NCBI GenBank assembly: GCA_038380435.1
Contig: JAWZYU010000018.1
Location: 48,099,251 to 48,163,250 of the forward strand
Reading direction: 5' to 3'
From: Ryuthela nishihirai
Taxonomy: Eukaryota; Arthropoda; Arachnida; Araneae; Heptathelidae
Length of the DNA stretch: 64,000 bases
Within the stretch, counting starts at the first letter, position 1. Every line of letters starts with the position of its first letter. The notes beneath the pieces were generated by a model that was not told the origin of the DNA, did no database searches, and saw only the letters and a list, made by a program, of their open reading frames with translations. Below, in pieces: positions 12,219 to 23,678 of this stretch. The translations under genes and the position numbers were made by a program.

Positions 12219-12491
12219 CAGCGGCGAAGCTAAGTGGAAGCAATTGAGACAATGAGACTGAGACTGTGCAGTTGACAAAATAATGATTCTCGTAGATCAT
12301 TTGGCTGACTGAGCTATTAGTCACTTTTCAATCAACCAATGATCTATGTTGCAATTTTTGATCCTTGACAGTATTGTCTAATTGAGAAGTAACTGATGAT
12401 TCAGTAAATCGATCAATTCTAAGAATCACAGATGTCTCAACTGCGCAGTCTCAAGATCACAATTGCTTTCACTCATATTTCGTTTCTGTTG
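12219..12491 (-). mobile_element. hAT-type MITE, copy d, with near-perfect 8-bp duplication
   Basis: Inverted relative to the copies at 10819 and 11651. Begins CAGCGGCGAAGCTAAGTGG, followed by AAGCAATTGAGACAATGAG. The flanks CAATGAAC (12211-12218) and TAATGAAC (12492-12499) form an 8-bp direct repeat with one mismatch, the size expected for hAT-superfamily insertion. The right terminus is eroded (TTTCTGTTG in place of CGCCGCTG). Confidence 0.82.
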
Positions 12492-12521
12492 TAATGAACT
12501 TTTTTTATATATTTCAGAGCT

Positions 12522-12912
12522 TTGTGAGTTATGGGTTGGGTTGTTTTACCTCTGAGTGGCACTTTTTTGCACACAATGGGCTAAATTGCCAGGCCAAAAA
12601 GACTCTGAAGGCTTAGAGAAAGTTGTTGGAGGGGATTCACTGGAACAGTTGAGATAGTAGCCTCCTGTCAAGGCCATCCAGCATGTTCTTTAACGCGCTC
12701 AGGGTATATCTCTCCCGCACACAGGGCCACGGCCATCCGACAGACGGCGGCCTCTCCAAGCCCATCCATGTCGCATATTGACCGTAGGTAGGGTGAGGAG
12801 TTTGGCGTTGATAAATCTGAACCCTGACCCAGCTGGGACTCGAACCTAGGAACTGCAGATTACGAGTATGGTGCGCTACCGACTAAGCCACCCCCGTCCC
12901 TTGTGAGTTATG
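12522..12912 (-). repeat. SINE-1, full-length copy with 12-bp target-site duplication
   Basis: The SINE proper is 12534-12900, flanked by TTGTGAGTTATG at 12522-12533 and 12901-12912. On the minus strand the tRNA head is read from the 12900 end, with the B box at about 12834-12850. The tail complement GGGTTGTTTTACCTCTGAG is at the 12534 end. Confidence 0.92.
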
Positions 12913-14152
12913 AAAAATACATAATATAATAATATAATAAATAAAATATACATTCTGAGTGAAAATTTAATACGATATATAAATTAAATTAATGCCAATA
13001 TTGTAAGCTAATTCTGAATTCCTTTTTTACATCTCTTGAACACAAAATTGTCCCACATCCCCTGAGAAGGATGAGCACCAGACTTTACCATATAAATATC
13101 TAATATTTTAAAATGTTTAGAAAACCGAAATTTTGTCACTTTACAAATTTCAGACTCTCCACCGTCGAAATTCGAAATATTGGAATATTCGGAAAATGTC
13201 CCTCACATTCTAGTATTTAAGCATAAAAACAATTTAATGTCTACAGAGAACCAATGAAGATCGTGAAAGCACTTTCCAATATTACAGAGTTAGAACAGGG
13301 CACAAAGAACTGTATGCTGATAAGATCAAACATTCAGTCTGAATCGTTTCTGAGTTTTAAAAATTTACATTTACAATTAGTACAACTACATATCATACTT
13401 ACATAAATAATCCTCTCGCCAATATTCAGATATTTACCGATATAGCAGCTTATAAAAATCTGAAAAATAATGGCACTGTCTTTTTCTTCTTCTAAATAAA
13501 GTTCCTTACTGAGGACGTTATCCTTCAAGACGTGAAGGACTTGGCCAATGAACAAAAAGCGCAGTTAGTGGTTTCCAATCCACCACAGGTAAAAAAAGAG
13601 TGGGCGACCTTCCATTTGGTGATGGCTGAAACCCGTCTGGAAGGAGGGAATAGCCATAACCGCTGCGGTTTGGAAGTTCCGCTTTCTCAGCGGAATTTCC
13701 GAGAAAAAGAAGAATGCTGCTTTCGTAGTGTTGTGATAACTCCACCCTTCCCTATTCAACTGAAATTAGTTTATTCGAATATTTCTTTCTGCTTGAAGAA
13801 GCAAAACAAACATTGAAGTATTAGTCACTGAGAACATTGCAAAATCTAGGAAGCTCAATAGTCAGGATACTTTTTATTTGCTGTATTTTGTTAACTGCGT
13901 TTTGCTTTTCTGTTATTATTAGTTCTAGGAATGGTGAGATTCGATATTTAAAGAAGACTAAAGTAAATGTTCAAATACATTATAAAAATATAAGGAAATG
14001 TATTGGATTATAGGATGCTTATTTAAGTAATGATATTTCATTTGAAATTCTGTTTTACTTTTCATTTAGAGACTGTTGCGAATTTAATTTTATTTCTTTT
14101 TAAGAAACAAATTACGATGTCGCTACTTCATATTATAGTAATAGGATATTGT
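12913..14152. other. Mostly AT-rich; one GC-richer island of unknown origin at 13508-13770
   Basis: The island stands out from the AT-rich flanks and is open on the plus strand for 94 codons (13532-13816), starting KDLANEQKAQLVVSNPPQ if read as protein. It is also open on the minus strand, so coding is not established. No known domain was recognised and no second copy occurs in this window. It could be an exon, a processed fragment or an insertion. The remainder shows nothing. Confidence 0.3.
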
Positions 14153-14542
14153 TAAGGTGTTGGTTTACCTCTGACTGACATTTTTTGATATCCAATGGGT
14201 AAAATGGACAGGTCATAAGGATACCCAAGGGGTCAGGGAAGGTTGAGGGAAAGGGGATTTACTGGACAGATGTTAGGAGACAGGTGAAAGCCATCCTTTC
14301 AAGCCATCCTTTCAAGCCATCCAGCGTGTTCTTTAACTTACACAGGGAATAGATCTCCTGCACATGAAGAAAATGTTTAACTGACGACGGCGTTTTCAAG
14401 ACCATTCTTGCCCCTTTCTCCCCGAGTGCAGGGTGAGAGTTGACGGCGATAAATTTCAACGTAGGCACAGTTGGGACTCAAACCTGAGAACTGCAGATTA
14501 CGAGTCCAGAGCGCTAGCGACTGTGACAACCCCCCCCCCCCC
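14153..14542 (-). repeat. SINE-1, nearly full length
   Basis: The minus strand carries the family from a tRNA head next to a run of 13 C at 14530-14542 (G-rich at the SINE 5' end) to the tail complement TTGGTTTACCTCTGACTGAC. There is a small internal duplication of AAGCCATCCTTTC words at about 14288-14315. No target duplication was identified. Confidence 0.82.
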
Positions 14543-15045
14543 TGTCTGTTTGAATAATAACTGCAAAAAAGATTCATTGAAGTGTGTCAGTCAGTCAATT
14601 GCACGTAAGTTTTACAATTGTTTAGTTCAAACTGCATCAGAGGTTTTTTTTTTCATTCGCCCTCGCTAAAATTGTGAGAATATCGGAGACGAAAAAGTCA
14701 GCATTCTTTGAACAGATGTTAAACCGCGATCTTTTGTGCAGCTGAAGATGGGCTTAACGAGGTTAGTACGGGCGAGGGTGGTAGTTAGTAAGAGGGCCCC
14801 TCCACGTTCCATCTTCATACAGGCGCAAGTTATCTACTCTATCGTGTAAAAAACGATAAATACATATATGAATACATCGTTAAATATGTAAATGTAAACT
14901 GTAATAGCCATAAGAAAATATATGTAACGATATATATATATATTAAAAGATGTTCATTTGACCCCTTGAAAAATTATCGCTTGAAGTTCAAAACCATTTT
15001 CCTCTATGGTAGTTACTCCTTTCAGCAGATTACACTTTGCACATA
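14543..15045. other. No gene seen
   Basis: A slightly GC-richer patch at 14660-14830 is not recognised. A TATATATATA run lies at about 14930-14945. Confidence 0.4.
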
Positions 15046-16255
15046 CACCGAAGAGCCAATATTTGTAACGACCTCCTAATATGATGTTGGTCTTTCAAGT
15101 CCCGCCAAAACAGCTCTTTCCCGGCGAGGCATGGAAGCTACAAGAATTTTAAAGGTGTCTTGTGTCATCTGATACCAACAAGTTACCAGCAGTTTCTTTA
15201 ACTCTTGTAGGTTACGTGGTTAGGTAGCCGCAGATATGATATGCTGTTCCAACACAAACTACAGATGATCGATTGGATTGATGTCTGGTGAATTTGGGGG
15301 CCAGGGCTATACCTGAAAGTCTTCCTCATGTTCCACGAACCATTCTCGAACAATCCGGGCAGTGTGGCATAGCGCATTATCCTGCTAAAAGAAGAGACTG
15401 CTAAAGGATATACCGCTGCATGAAAGGATGTACCTGGTCTGCGATGATGTTTAGGTAGGTGGTAGACGTCATAGCTCCCTGCACATGAACGACTGGCCCC
15501 AGGATTTCCTGCCAAACATTGCCCAAAGCATTACACTCCTTTCACCAGCTTGGTTTCGTCTCATGGTGCATCCTGGTGCCAAAACTTCCCCGGGTAAATG
15601 ATGCACATACTCGGCCGTTCACATTATCATGGTGCATCTTGGTGTAATAGTAAATGGGATTCATTGGAGCAGATGACCTTTTTCCAATCATTCAAGTTCC
15701 AGTTTTGATGATCGCGTGCCCATTGTAGGCGCTTTCAACGGTGAACGGAGGTTAGCATGGGCACTCAGAGGGGCCTGCGGCTACGCAGCCCCATTTTCAG
15801 CAGGGTTCAATGTACTGTGTGTTTTGACACATTACTCCCGTCACCAGCAATCAAATTACGAACGAGTTGTAACACAGTATCCCTCCTGTTGACTCATAAG
15901 ATACGGGATAGAATGAACCGTGGTCAGCTCAAACCTTGCAGGCGGTTCGTGGTTTTTCCCTCCTCGGACAACTTTTTGAAGGTACTAACCACGGCTGACC
16001 TTCAGCACTCCACAAACCTTGCCGTCTCGGAAATGCGCTGACCCAGTCGTCTGGCCATTAAAATTTTTGCCTTTGTCAAACTCACTTAGGTCCGCTGCCT
16101 TTCGCATCTGAAGAACAAGAGTATCACTGATTAACAGCGTTAAGTGTCAGGTGTTATTAATACTGTTTCATGACCTACACACGCGCTGTCGTTTACCTGC
16201 AGTTGCTCCGATTTGCATAAAAACGCGCTGGTCATAATGTGTTGGCTATTCAGTG
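15046..16255. mobile_element. Tc1-like transposon with TIRs and TA duplication
   Basis: The ends are ~28-bp inverted repeats: left CACCGAAGAGCCAATATTTG, and complement of the right CACTGAATAGCCAACACATT. TA dinucleotides flank both sides (15044-15045 and 16256-16257), the usual Tc1/mariner target duplication. The element is 1210 bp and contains one inactivated transposase on the minus strand. Confidence 0.9.
15090..16110 (-). pseudogene. Tc1-type transposase, inactivated
   Basis: On the minus strand the transposase starts near 16108 with RKAADLSEFDKGKN, the N-terminal DNA-binding region of a widespread Tc1 family. Downstream blocks are MSQQEGYCVTTRS, VHVQGAMTSTTYLNIIADQ, VHPFMQRYIL, FQQDNALCHTARIVREWF, WPPNSPDINPIDHL, and near the C-terminus ASMPRRERAVLAG. 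The reading changes frame repeatedly and meets stops, for example inside the stretch before WPPNSPDINP. The first catalytic aspartate, expected in a WSDES-like motif, reads CSNES. The second (QQDN) is kept, and the third acid is aspartate in NPIDHL where Tc1 normally has glutamate. A short duplication of CACCA-GATGCACCATGA words (about 15560-15640) adds to the damage. The family cuts DNA at its terminal repeats and inserts at TA. Confidence 0.85.
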
Positions 16256-16767
16256 TATTAGATTTACATTATGTACAAAGTTACCCTGTAAGAATTTGAA
16301 GTGTGTCTCTCTTCTGCCACTAATATCTAACGTGTGATTCTCTTTGCCTAACTCTATTTTGAGCCTTCGGTACGTTTAATCTTTCCATTTATTATATCTT
16401 ACATGGAAAAGTATTATTTAGGGATAAAATAATCAAATCTCCTTAATAGTGATTATTCTTGTGTAACACAAGCAGTCATGACGGACTCCACTGTCCTTGC
16501 TTTATAACAATGACCCCCGATAGTAATTTTGAGAAAAATAAAGAGGAAACTGTCAAGGTAAAAAAGGGGCCTAATAAAATATCAATCATGAGTTGAAAAT
16601 TCTCTTATCTTATATGTATACAATATTCAAAACATTTAAACCTAAAGTTATAAAGTCAGTATTATGGTGTACTAAAACATATGTTAATCAACGGAATTTT
16701 CACAATCCACAAATTGATAAAGATTTGATTTATCTGCTCCAGGACACTTATATATATTGTATCAATG
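16256..16767. other. No gene seen; AT-rich
   Basis: Contains neither a convincing open frame nor a copy of the window's repeat families. Confidence 0.5.
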
Positions 16768-17014
16768 TGTAGGATGATCTCTCCCGGTATAATGACATCT
16801 GTAGGATGATCTCTTCCTGTATAATGCCATCTGTAGGATGATCTCTTCCGGTATAATGCCATCTGTAGGATTATCTCTACTGGTCTCTACTGTGTGTAAT
16901 GCAATCTGTAGGATGATCTCTACCAGTATAATGCAATCTGTAGGATGATATCTACTGGTAAAATGCAATCTGTAGGATGATCTGTATCGGTATAATGCAA
17001 TTTGTAGAATGATC
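16768..17014. repeat. Minisatellite, ~32-bp unit, about 8 copies
   Basis: Unit of about 32 bp built around TGTAGGATGATCTCT, then CGGTATAATGC and CATC. Units differ by point changes, and one unit near 16868-16905 carries a short internal expansion (TCTACTGGTCTCTACTGTG). Minus-strand frames across it are repeat artefacts. Confidence 0.9.
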
Positions 17015-18689
17015 ACATGCACCGATGAATAAGATCTCACTTTAACAGACAACATAATTAACAAATAGTTTAAAACGAAGCATTTCGTGGCAAGACATTT
17101 ACATCAATTTCGCTAAAAAAAGAGTAAACGTTTTTTGTATTAGAACGATGCTCCTAAAAAGGTAATTATTCTGAGACTTGGAAAAAAAATCAAACCTTTC
17201 TGCATTTCTCGTTGATCCGATGAAGACAGCAAAGTTCAGAATGCAGCAAACCTCAAGCTCTTTCACAAATTAAATCTTTAACGAATTTAAGAACGAAAGC
17301 AAACAAAAAATACTCAAGCTACACGAAAAGAGGGTAATTAAATGGCCTTGTAACAGTAAGCCATCCATGTAATTTAATCCCGCATGACCAGATGTTACGA
17401 AGGACGAACAATGTGCTACCCAAAGGAACACTAAGTCTGATAAATTACAGTAATTGACGTGCCAATAAAATCACAAGTTTAATCTTGACGTGTACAAAAA
17501 TCGGTCAAAAGGTAAATGTATTAACAAGAACACGCGTTGTTTGTTTTGTTGAGGACTTTCCACCTAAATCTTGGTTATGTGCATTGTCTCAAGATCAAGA
17601 GTCCACATATTGATTTTCTCCTCTAATAATTGTTCAAACTACATCATTATTCTAAATAAAACCTTAATAATTAAAGATGGGCAACAACGATTACAATAAT
17701 AAATTGTTCTGAGCTCATTTGCTCTGAAGCTTGGGCGGAAAGTGATGGTAGTAACATCTTCGCCCAACTTCTTTCGGTGACGTTTTCAAAATCGCATAGG
17801 TGAAGCTACAACATTTCAAACAAGAAAGGTTATTAAAGCACACTTAATAAATGGTAATCATATGAAGTTTAATGAATAATGAGAAAAAATTAAATGAATG
17901 TTTTTAAAATTATATTAATGTTAATTGAAATTAAATGTGTTTTTTACCAATGATGTTCATCCAACATACATATATACTTAAAATTGTTTCGTTAATGAAT
18001 GAATTCGGTTTTTTCAGCCAGTGCCATTTTTTTTTTTTTGAAAAAGAAAAAAAAAAGTTTTTAGGAATATAAATCAGTTTTATTTAACCAAATGCGTTGA
18101 CATTTCCGTTTGAATCACATTTATAAAAAAAACAATTGTGGAAAACAATTTTTATTCTTCCACCAGGAATGAATTTTTCTTCTGAACAGATTTTGCTGTT
18201 GTTGTTGTTGTTCATCAATAGCATTTTTTTAATATATTTTTTAAAGAGAGAAGAAGGTACTTCCCTACACAAAGGGATGATACTATAGCTGCACTGAGCT
18301 TGTCCTGGTTTCCCATGCAACATACAAACACATACACAAGAACAGGGCCGTATCTGGGGTGTAGAAAAGCCCATCCCCTTCTTGAGAATGTTAGCAAAGG
18401 TAACACAGGCATAATATTATTAAATTGATGAATTTTTCATGAATTTTTAAATAACTCTAAAATGGAAGAGGTACTGTTTTAACAACGATAACTTTACAAG
18501 TAAGCGTCTTATGTCTAGGGTTATTTGGGACGGTTCTGTTAGATGATGGAAATTGAAGTAAATGTCCGAGAATAGTGATTTGTTTTCTATATTTTCAGTT
18601 CTCGAATATATAACCCAGTATTTAAACTAATTCTACCATTTTATTTCCTCTAAAATGAAATTAAAGTACATTATCTTAGAGAAATACTA
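17015..18689. other. No gene seen; AT-rich
   Basis: No family matched. Contains T- and A-runs around 18030-18058 and a GTTGTTGTTGTTG microsatellite near 18195. Confidence 0.5.
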
Positions 18690-18900
18690 TAGAAGTTCCT
18701 TGTTATGTCATTGAAAGTCAAACTTCAAAGCTTTGTAATTTCTAAAATATTGTATTTAACAGAAAAATGTGACTGAAGATAAACTAAAGATCGTAAATCA
18801 AAGATGCTTAATAAATTTCAATAAATTTTGAATAATAATCGTTCAGTATTTAAAAGAGTTATGGAAGCTGGATTATATAACAATAAATATTCTCGTTTTA
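18690..18900. repeat. Half of a foldback MITE (family F), diverged
   Basis: Aligns with one arm of the elements at 62151 and 63258: GTCATTGAAAGTCAAACTTC, then AAAAATGTGACTGAAGATAA, AATAATCGTTCAGTATTTAA, and AGAGTTATGGAAGC. The opposing arm is absent. Confidence 0.6.
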
Positions 18901-18926
18901 TAAAAATTCTAATAATTATCTGATAT

Positions 18927-19013
18927 CAGGACGCGTAGTGGAAGCAATTGAGGCAATGAGACTGCGCAGTTGACGAAACGATGATTCTCGTAGATCATTG
19001 GCTGACTAAACTA
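18927..19013 (-). mobile_element. hAT-type MITE, copy e (one end only)
   Basis: Begins CAGGACGCGTAGTGGAAGC, then AATTGAGGCAATGAGACTGC and GTAGATCATTGGCTGA. Matching stops at about 19013, leaving roughly a third of the element. Confidence 0.75.
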
Positions 19014-19617
19014 TATTCAGCCACATGTTTGCAGTAAATGCGTATTTTAGAAGTTAGTCAGCCTTCGAAGTTAAATTTCGATTGAAATAACATTTAAAGT
19101 TTATAATATTTTGTTAGGACAGTGTATAAATAATAACTCTGATATTAAACCTTTCACTTTACGTATTTTCGCCAGTGTCTTTTTCGAAAACATAATAACT
19201 ATAGTGTTCTTGTTTCTGCTTTCTGAAAGAAGGACACTCATTGGATGAAATATTCTGTTCCAGTTAACAAATTGGACACAATACCTGAATTACATTCATA
19301 AATCTTGAACTTGCATTGTGTCTATAACTCTTCTGCTTTGCTTGCTTTTCTGCCCACCGCCTTGAATCTAGATAGGTTGCAGGCAGTTTCGTTTGAAGTT
19401 TCTGATTTTCAGGCACAAATTTGAATCAGTATACTTACTTAACACTAATACGTAAAAGGATGATTAAATATGAAAATAACCATGTGCTTAAGTTGTGTCT
19501 AATATCCCTATTACAACAAACTTAATCACTTAATAAATCACTTAATCTCACTTAATAAATATAATGTTGTAATGCTCTGGCTAAATATTTGTTGTTTTTT
19601 AATTTTTCGTTTGTGCA
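19014..19617. other. No gene seen; AT-rich
   Basis: Neither repeats nor coding signs recognised. Confidence 0.5.
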
Positions 19618-19621
19618 TATA

Positions 19622-20160
19622 TGTCAAGGATGTTCCCATCTTGGAGTTTGCATGCATCCCCCTGATACTACATTTGGCTAGGAGAGAGCCATGTGCTGTA
19701 CTTATGACCCGCCAAAGGTATGCCGGACTGCAGAACTCAAACCAGGGCGCCGCAGGGCGTCATGAACAGAAGGATCCCTAATGAGATCTGCGCCATTTGT
19801 GCAGAAGGAGAGAGCGAAGAGAAGGACACTTCTTCCTTGACCTCCGAACGGGTCGGAAGGAGCATAGGACGTTGACTCTGGGAGCCAACATATTGAAGAA
19901 CTTTTTAGTAAAGTCTAGTGTCAGTATTCAGGGAGTACTTGACTTTATTGTATCTGTGGGGCAGTGAATTAGGGCTGTGACCAAGTAAAGTATTTATATA
20001 TGTTTATGTAAGGTGAAATGTGTGATATCAAATGTTATATCTAACCAAGAGATACAAAATGCGTGGTTTTCTTAGCGAACACTTTAGCTGTAGTGTGAGT
20101 CAAGTTTAGTAGAGATATTAAGCCAACAGATCTCTCATATAAAAAAAGATCTTGACGTTC
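19622..20160 (+). repeat. 5' LTR
   Basis: 539 bp starting TGTCAAGGATGTTCCCATC. Matches the 3' LTR from CTTGGAGTTTGCATGCATCC through TGCAGAAGG-AGAGCGAAGAG, and again at the end (GATCTCTCATAT to CTTGAC). It contains about 270-280 bp that the 3' LTR lacks. Confidence 0.85.
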
Positions 20161-20180
20161 TGGTGTGGTCAGAAGTGAGG
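20161..20180 (+). other. Putative primer-binding site of the LTR element
   Basis: TGGTGTGGTCAGAAGTGAGG begins directly after the 5' LTR with the TGG typical of tRNA-primed elements (complement of a tRNA CCA end). The matching tRNA was not identified. Confidence 0.55.
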
Positions 20181-20559
20181 TCGATCGATTCTGCAGAAAC
20201 ATAAATACTGAAAGGAAAGTGTAAGAATTTAAAGGCCAAAGTTAAGGAACTTTCAGTGACCCAAGGATTTGCATATTGTCATTTGTGGAATTCTTCGTCT
20301 GCGTCAATGGAGAGTGACGGGAAAAATCTCGGAGTCCGTTTTGAGGAGCAGTTGTGGCCGGATGCCAAGGCAGTGTGATTGCTGCAGCAGAGATGATAGG
20401 ATGACAGCGTGGGTCCAGTTCCAGCCGATGGTGGTGGTAAGTTGTAAGGCTAAGAATCTTTTCATGATTTTTGTAATCTGTTAGCTCATTATGAAGCGGG
20501 TTCACATGCGCGACCAACACTTATACAGCAAAAGGATCAACAGAACACTTGGATAGTAA

Positions 20560-21940
20560 TGTAATTGAGATTATGAATGAAATACGTGAAAGGGAGCACT
20601 GGTTAGCAGACCCAGCAATTGGCCCTGGACTGCACGAAGCTACTGTTGGAAGGGCGAAGCGACCCTTGGAGGAGATACAGGAGGGACAGCGCGGCGTGTG
20701 AGCAAATTACGGGACAAACGCGACGATTTAGAGAGTAGACGAAAGCAGTGCACATGGGAGATTGGCGTGCAGAGAGATGAGTAAAGCAGATTAAAGAGTC
20801 CAACGAAATTAAAAGAGCTCTTGCTTTGAAGGCGACTCAGCAGAAACAAGAATATGCAGATGTGAATCCTAAATATGCTGAGTGTGAAGAGGATAATGAA
20901 ATATTTTTAGAGTTAGAACGAATAGAGAATAGGGTGAGAAAAAATGGAGATTCATATTAAAGAAAGGTGGGGGTCGAGAAACAAAAGTAAGGCCAGCAGA
21001 TACAGAAATATATGGAGATGATTTCTGAATTAGAAGGCAAAATTAGAACGATAGACTTAGAGATAGAAAGGCGGAGTACAGGAGTAAGATGTGACCCAAG
21101 GAGTAATGAGGAGAATGCATGTTACTTGATGCAATTGGAGATTGAACGTAGGAGAAAAGAAAGAGAAGATATAATAATGGAATAAAAAAGGGAAGATAAA
21201 ATGAGAGCACAAGAAAGGGAAGATAAAAGAGGAGCACAAGAAAGGGAAGATAAAAGAAGAGCACAAGAAAGGGAAGATAAAAGAGGAGCACAAGAAAGGG
21301 AAGATAAAAGAAGAGCACAAGAAAGGGAAGATAAAAGAAGAGCACAAGAAAGGGAAGATAAAAGAAGAGCACAAGAAAGGGAAGATAAAAGAAGAGCACA
21401 AGAAAGGGAAGATAAAAGAAAGGCACAAGAAAGGGAAGATAAAAGAATAGCACAAGAAAGGGAAGATAAAAGAAGAGCACAAGAAAGGGAAAATAAAAGA
21501 AAGGCACAAGAAAGGGAAGATAAAAGAAGAGCACAAGAAAGGGAAGATAAAAGAAGAGCACAAGAAAGGGAAGATAAAAGAAGAGCACAAGAAAGGGAAA
21601 ATAAAAGAAAGGCACAAGAAAGGGAAGATAAAAGAAAGGCACAGGAAAGGGAAGATAAAAGAAGAGAAAGGGACGATAAAATAAGGAAAAGAGAAGATAA
21701 AGTAAGGGAGGAAGAAAGGCAAGATTGGTTAGGAGGAATTAAATTGAGCTATGAATTGGAGTTTGGATAGATTACAACTGAGGCAAGGCAGTTTAGACTC
21801 AGTCGACAATTTATCCATCTTGGCTATGGAGGGAGCCGACCACGAGCTGCAGGAATTGGATAGGCTACTGGAGTATTCACAGATATTGGAACATACAGTG
21901 AACAAAGTTCGCAAGAAACTGTCGATAGAGTTTTCCTGAA
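20560..21940 (+). pseudogene. Gag-like charged coiled-coil region of the LTR element, disrupted
   Basis: No classical gag, CCHC knuckle or protease motif was seen, so 'gag-like' is inferred from position behind the 5' LTR and composition. Readable stretches are highly charged and predicted coiled coil: DNEIFLELERIENRVRKNGD near 20890-20955, RTIDLEIERRSTGVRCDPRS and MQLEIERRRKEREDIIME near 21050-21180. A stop follows, then an open frame 21201-21770 made of 17 tandem nonapeptides (AQEREDKRR and variants) and a non-repetitive tail. A short open segment in another frame follows (21751-21939: EGADHELQELDRLLEYSQIL). Frame changes and stops interrupt the region, so no complete protein can be produced. 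Plausibly a structural particle protein of the element. Confidence 0.5.
21193..21672 (+). repeat. 27-bp coding minisatellite (17 nonapeptide units)
   Basis: Tandem 27-bp unit (AGAGCACAAGAAAGGGAAGA then TAAAAGA) encoding AQEREDKRR. Variants are D to N at the sixth position and K, G or I at the ninth. The length is an exact multiple of three throughout, so the plus frame stays open. The minus strand reads as phenylalanine/leucine-rich repeats, which are a by-product. Confidence 0.93.
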
Positions 21941-23663
21941 TTTTGATTAGAAATCAAAATCAAATCTGATAATTTGCCTGCTAGGAAGATAGAATTTAAC
22001 ATATACAATAGAGAAGATTTAGGCTTTAAGAGCAAGAAGAGTGATTTAGAAATTAAGCGTTGCAGGCATCCATTTATAGAATTGCCTTTATCTTGAAATT
22101 CATTTGATGTTATAAATTATAAAACTAGTGGGGGTGAATGTAAATAAATTAGATTAAAAGATGAAAAGAATGATAATGAGGGTAAGCTGGTTAATTTCTC
22201 AGATATGGTTGGACTTACCGATAGTAAGTTAGATGATAAGCAAGGAGTGCAAGGATAAAAGTTGCGGAGGTAAATGTTAAAATCGGAAACCTTAGTAGTG
22301 ATGTTTGCATCGGGAAAGAAATCAGGATAGAGGAATTTAGAGAAATTAAAAATTGCAAGGAAACCGGCAAGATCGAGTTTGTATCTGAGAAGCAAAGTTT
22401 GAGTTCAATTGTGGCGGGGAATGAGGTACAAGATACAAATATGGTGAATTTTAAGGCAGAAAACAGTGATAAGTCATATAATGAGATGCAAAAGTGTAAG
22501 AGGAATTGAAGTTCTGAAAATTCAGCTATAATGGAGTTAGCATACAAGTAGAGATTTTAGTTAGTGCTGCTAATAGTAGTGACTTAGAAATTTGGCATTC
22601 TCGAGTGAGGTGTTGGTGAGCAAGCGCATGCTTCAAAACGCGAATGTCATGGATGAATCTTTGGTGCACTGAGGGTTCCGAAGTTAACAACCAACGCCAA
22701 GCTCTGCCCCTACTTCCGGTCCGCCTTTGGAAAAGTTAAGGGAGCAGAGCGATATAAAGAGAAGCTCGAGTAGAGTACGGCGCTTCTGATATGGACAACG
22801 ACATTGCCTTACTATAGTAAAGAAAGGGCACAGCAGGATCTGTGGAATAGGCTAGGTCACATGCGAGTACTATAGTTTGGTCACATGTGAATCGAACTCT
22901 GCGCGATGCGTAAATGCCGGCGCAATGCGAGACCAACCATAGTACTTCGAAATAATTGAAAAGGCATTTTCATTTATTACTGCGCTAAATATAGCGAATT
23001 GTAAAAATGAGCTAGCGAAACGAAAATTTTGGTCATTAGTTATTGGTAGCAGTTTAGCGAAGTGCACGGAATTGATGGATTATCAGTGCGCAAACAAGTA
23101 TGTGCATTTGAGAGGACTAAATGGTGGTAATGTAATTAAACAGGTTCTGATAGCAAACAGTTTTAGAAAAAGAAAGTTGGCGTACCATGCACACCATGTT
23201 TTATAATGAGTGTAACGAAAGTATGGGCGCAAGGGATTCCGCTGCAGCAAACTGATATCTATAGACTGGGTGCTGACTGAAGTGGTTCTTCGACAACTAA
23301 ATTTCAAATTATTTGAGACCATTTCCCGACTGAGTGCCGAGATGTGCGCAGTATAGGTATTCTGTATTCTGTTAGTGCAAGGAGACTTAAGATACATATG
23401 CTCTGTGATGTTAGAAGTGCATAGACTATTGTGTACATGCGGACTTTGAATGAACGAACAATTGGTTGCAGTTATAATAACTTTGCGAGTAAAGGGATTA
23501 TGAAACTGACGCTTTCATATATTACGAAACTTACTCTCTCATATTTATGCAGTTGCACAGGATATATTTTTAGAGAGGACAGAAAAACTGACTCGAGTAG
23601 TACACTAAGATAAAGACTGGTGAACTTAACAGGCAAGAAGGGATGGCCAGTGAAGATTCTTGT
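21941..23663 (+). other. Remainder of the LTR element interior; no pol recognised
   Basis: Translation gives short interrupted stretches such as RKIEFNIYNREDLGFKSKKS near 21990 and a frame open from about 22938 to 23203 (YFEIIEKAFSFITALNIANC at its start). I see no aspartic-protease DTG/DSG, reverse transcriptase YXDD or integrase HHCC/DDE motif. A TATAAA-like word near 22752 could be chance. Confidence 0.4.
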
Positions 23664-23678
23664 GGAAGGGGGAGGACA
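23664..23678 (+). other. Polypurine tract of the LTR element
   Basis: GGAAGGGGGAGGAC directly precedes the 3' LTR start. Such a tract primes plus-strand DNA synthesis in LTR retroelements. Confidence 0.7.

Noticed and set aside
16768..17014. Regular repeats suggesting a CRISPR array
   Set aside because: Units are contiguous without unique spacers, and the context is eukaryotic; this is a minisatellite.
21043..21722. Two long minus-strand frames (199 and 221 aa) rich in Phe, Leu and Pro, resembling membrane proteins
   Set aside because: They are the reverse side of the 27-bp minisatellite; composition and openness follow from the repeat. The plus frame fits the LTR element direction.
22600..22650. 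EIWHSR-like translation reminiscent of a Copia integrase start
   Set aside because: Only six residues match and no zinc-binding His/Cys or downstream integrase core follows.
22745..22765. TATAAA-like promoter word in the LTR element interior
   Set aside because: AT-rich DNA yields such words by chance, and no initiator or downstream gene supports it.
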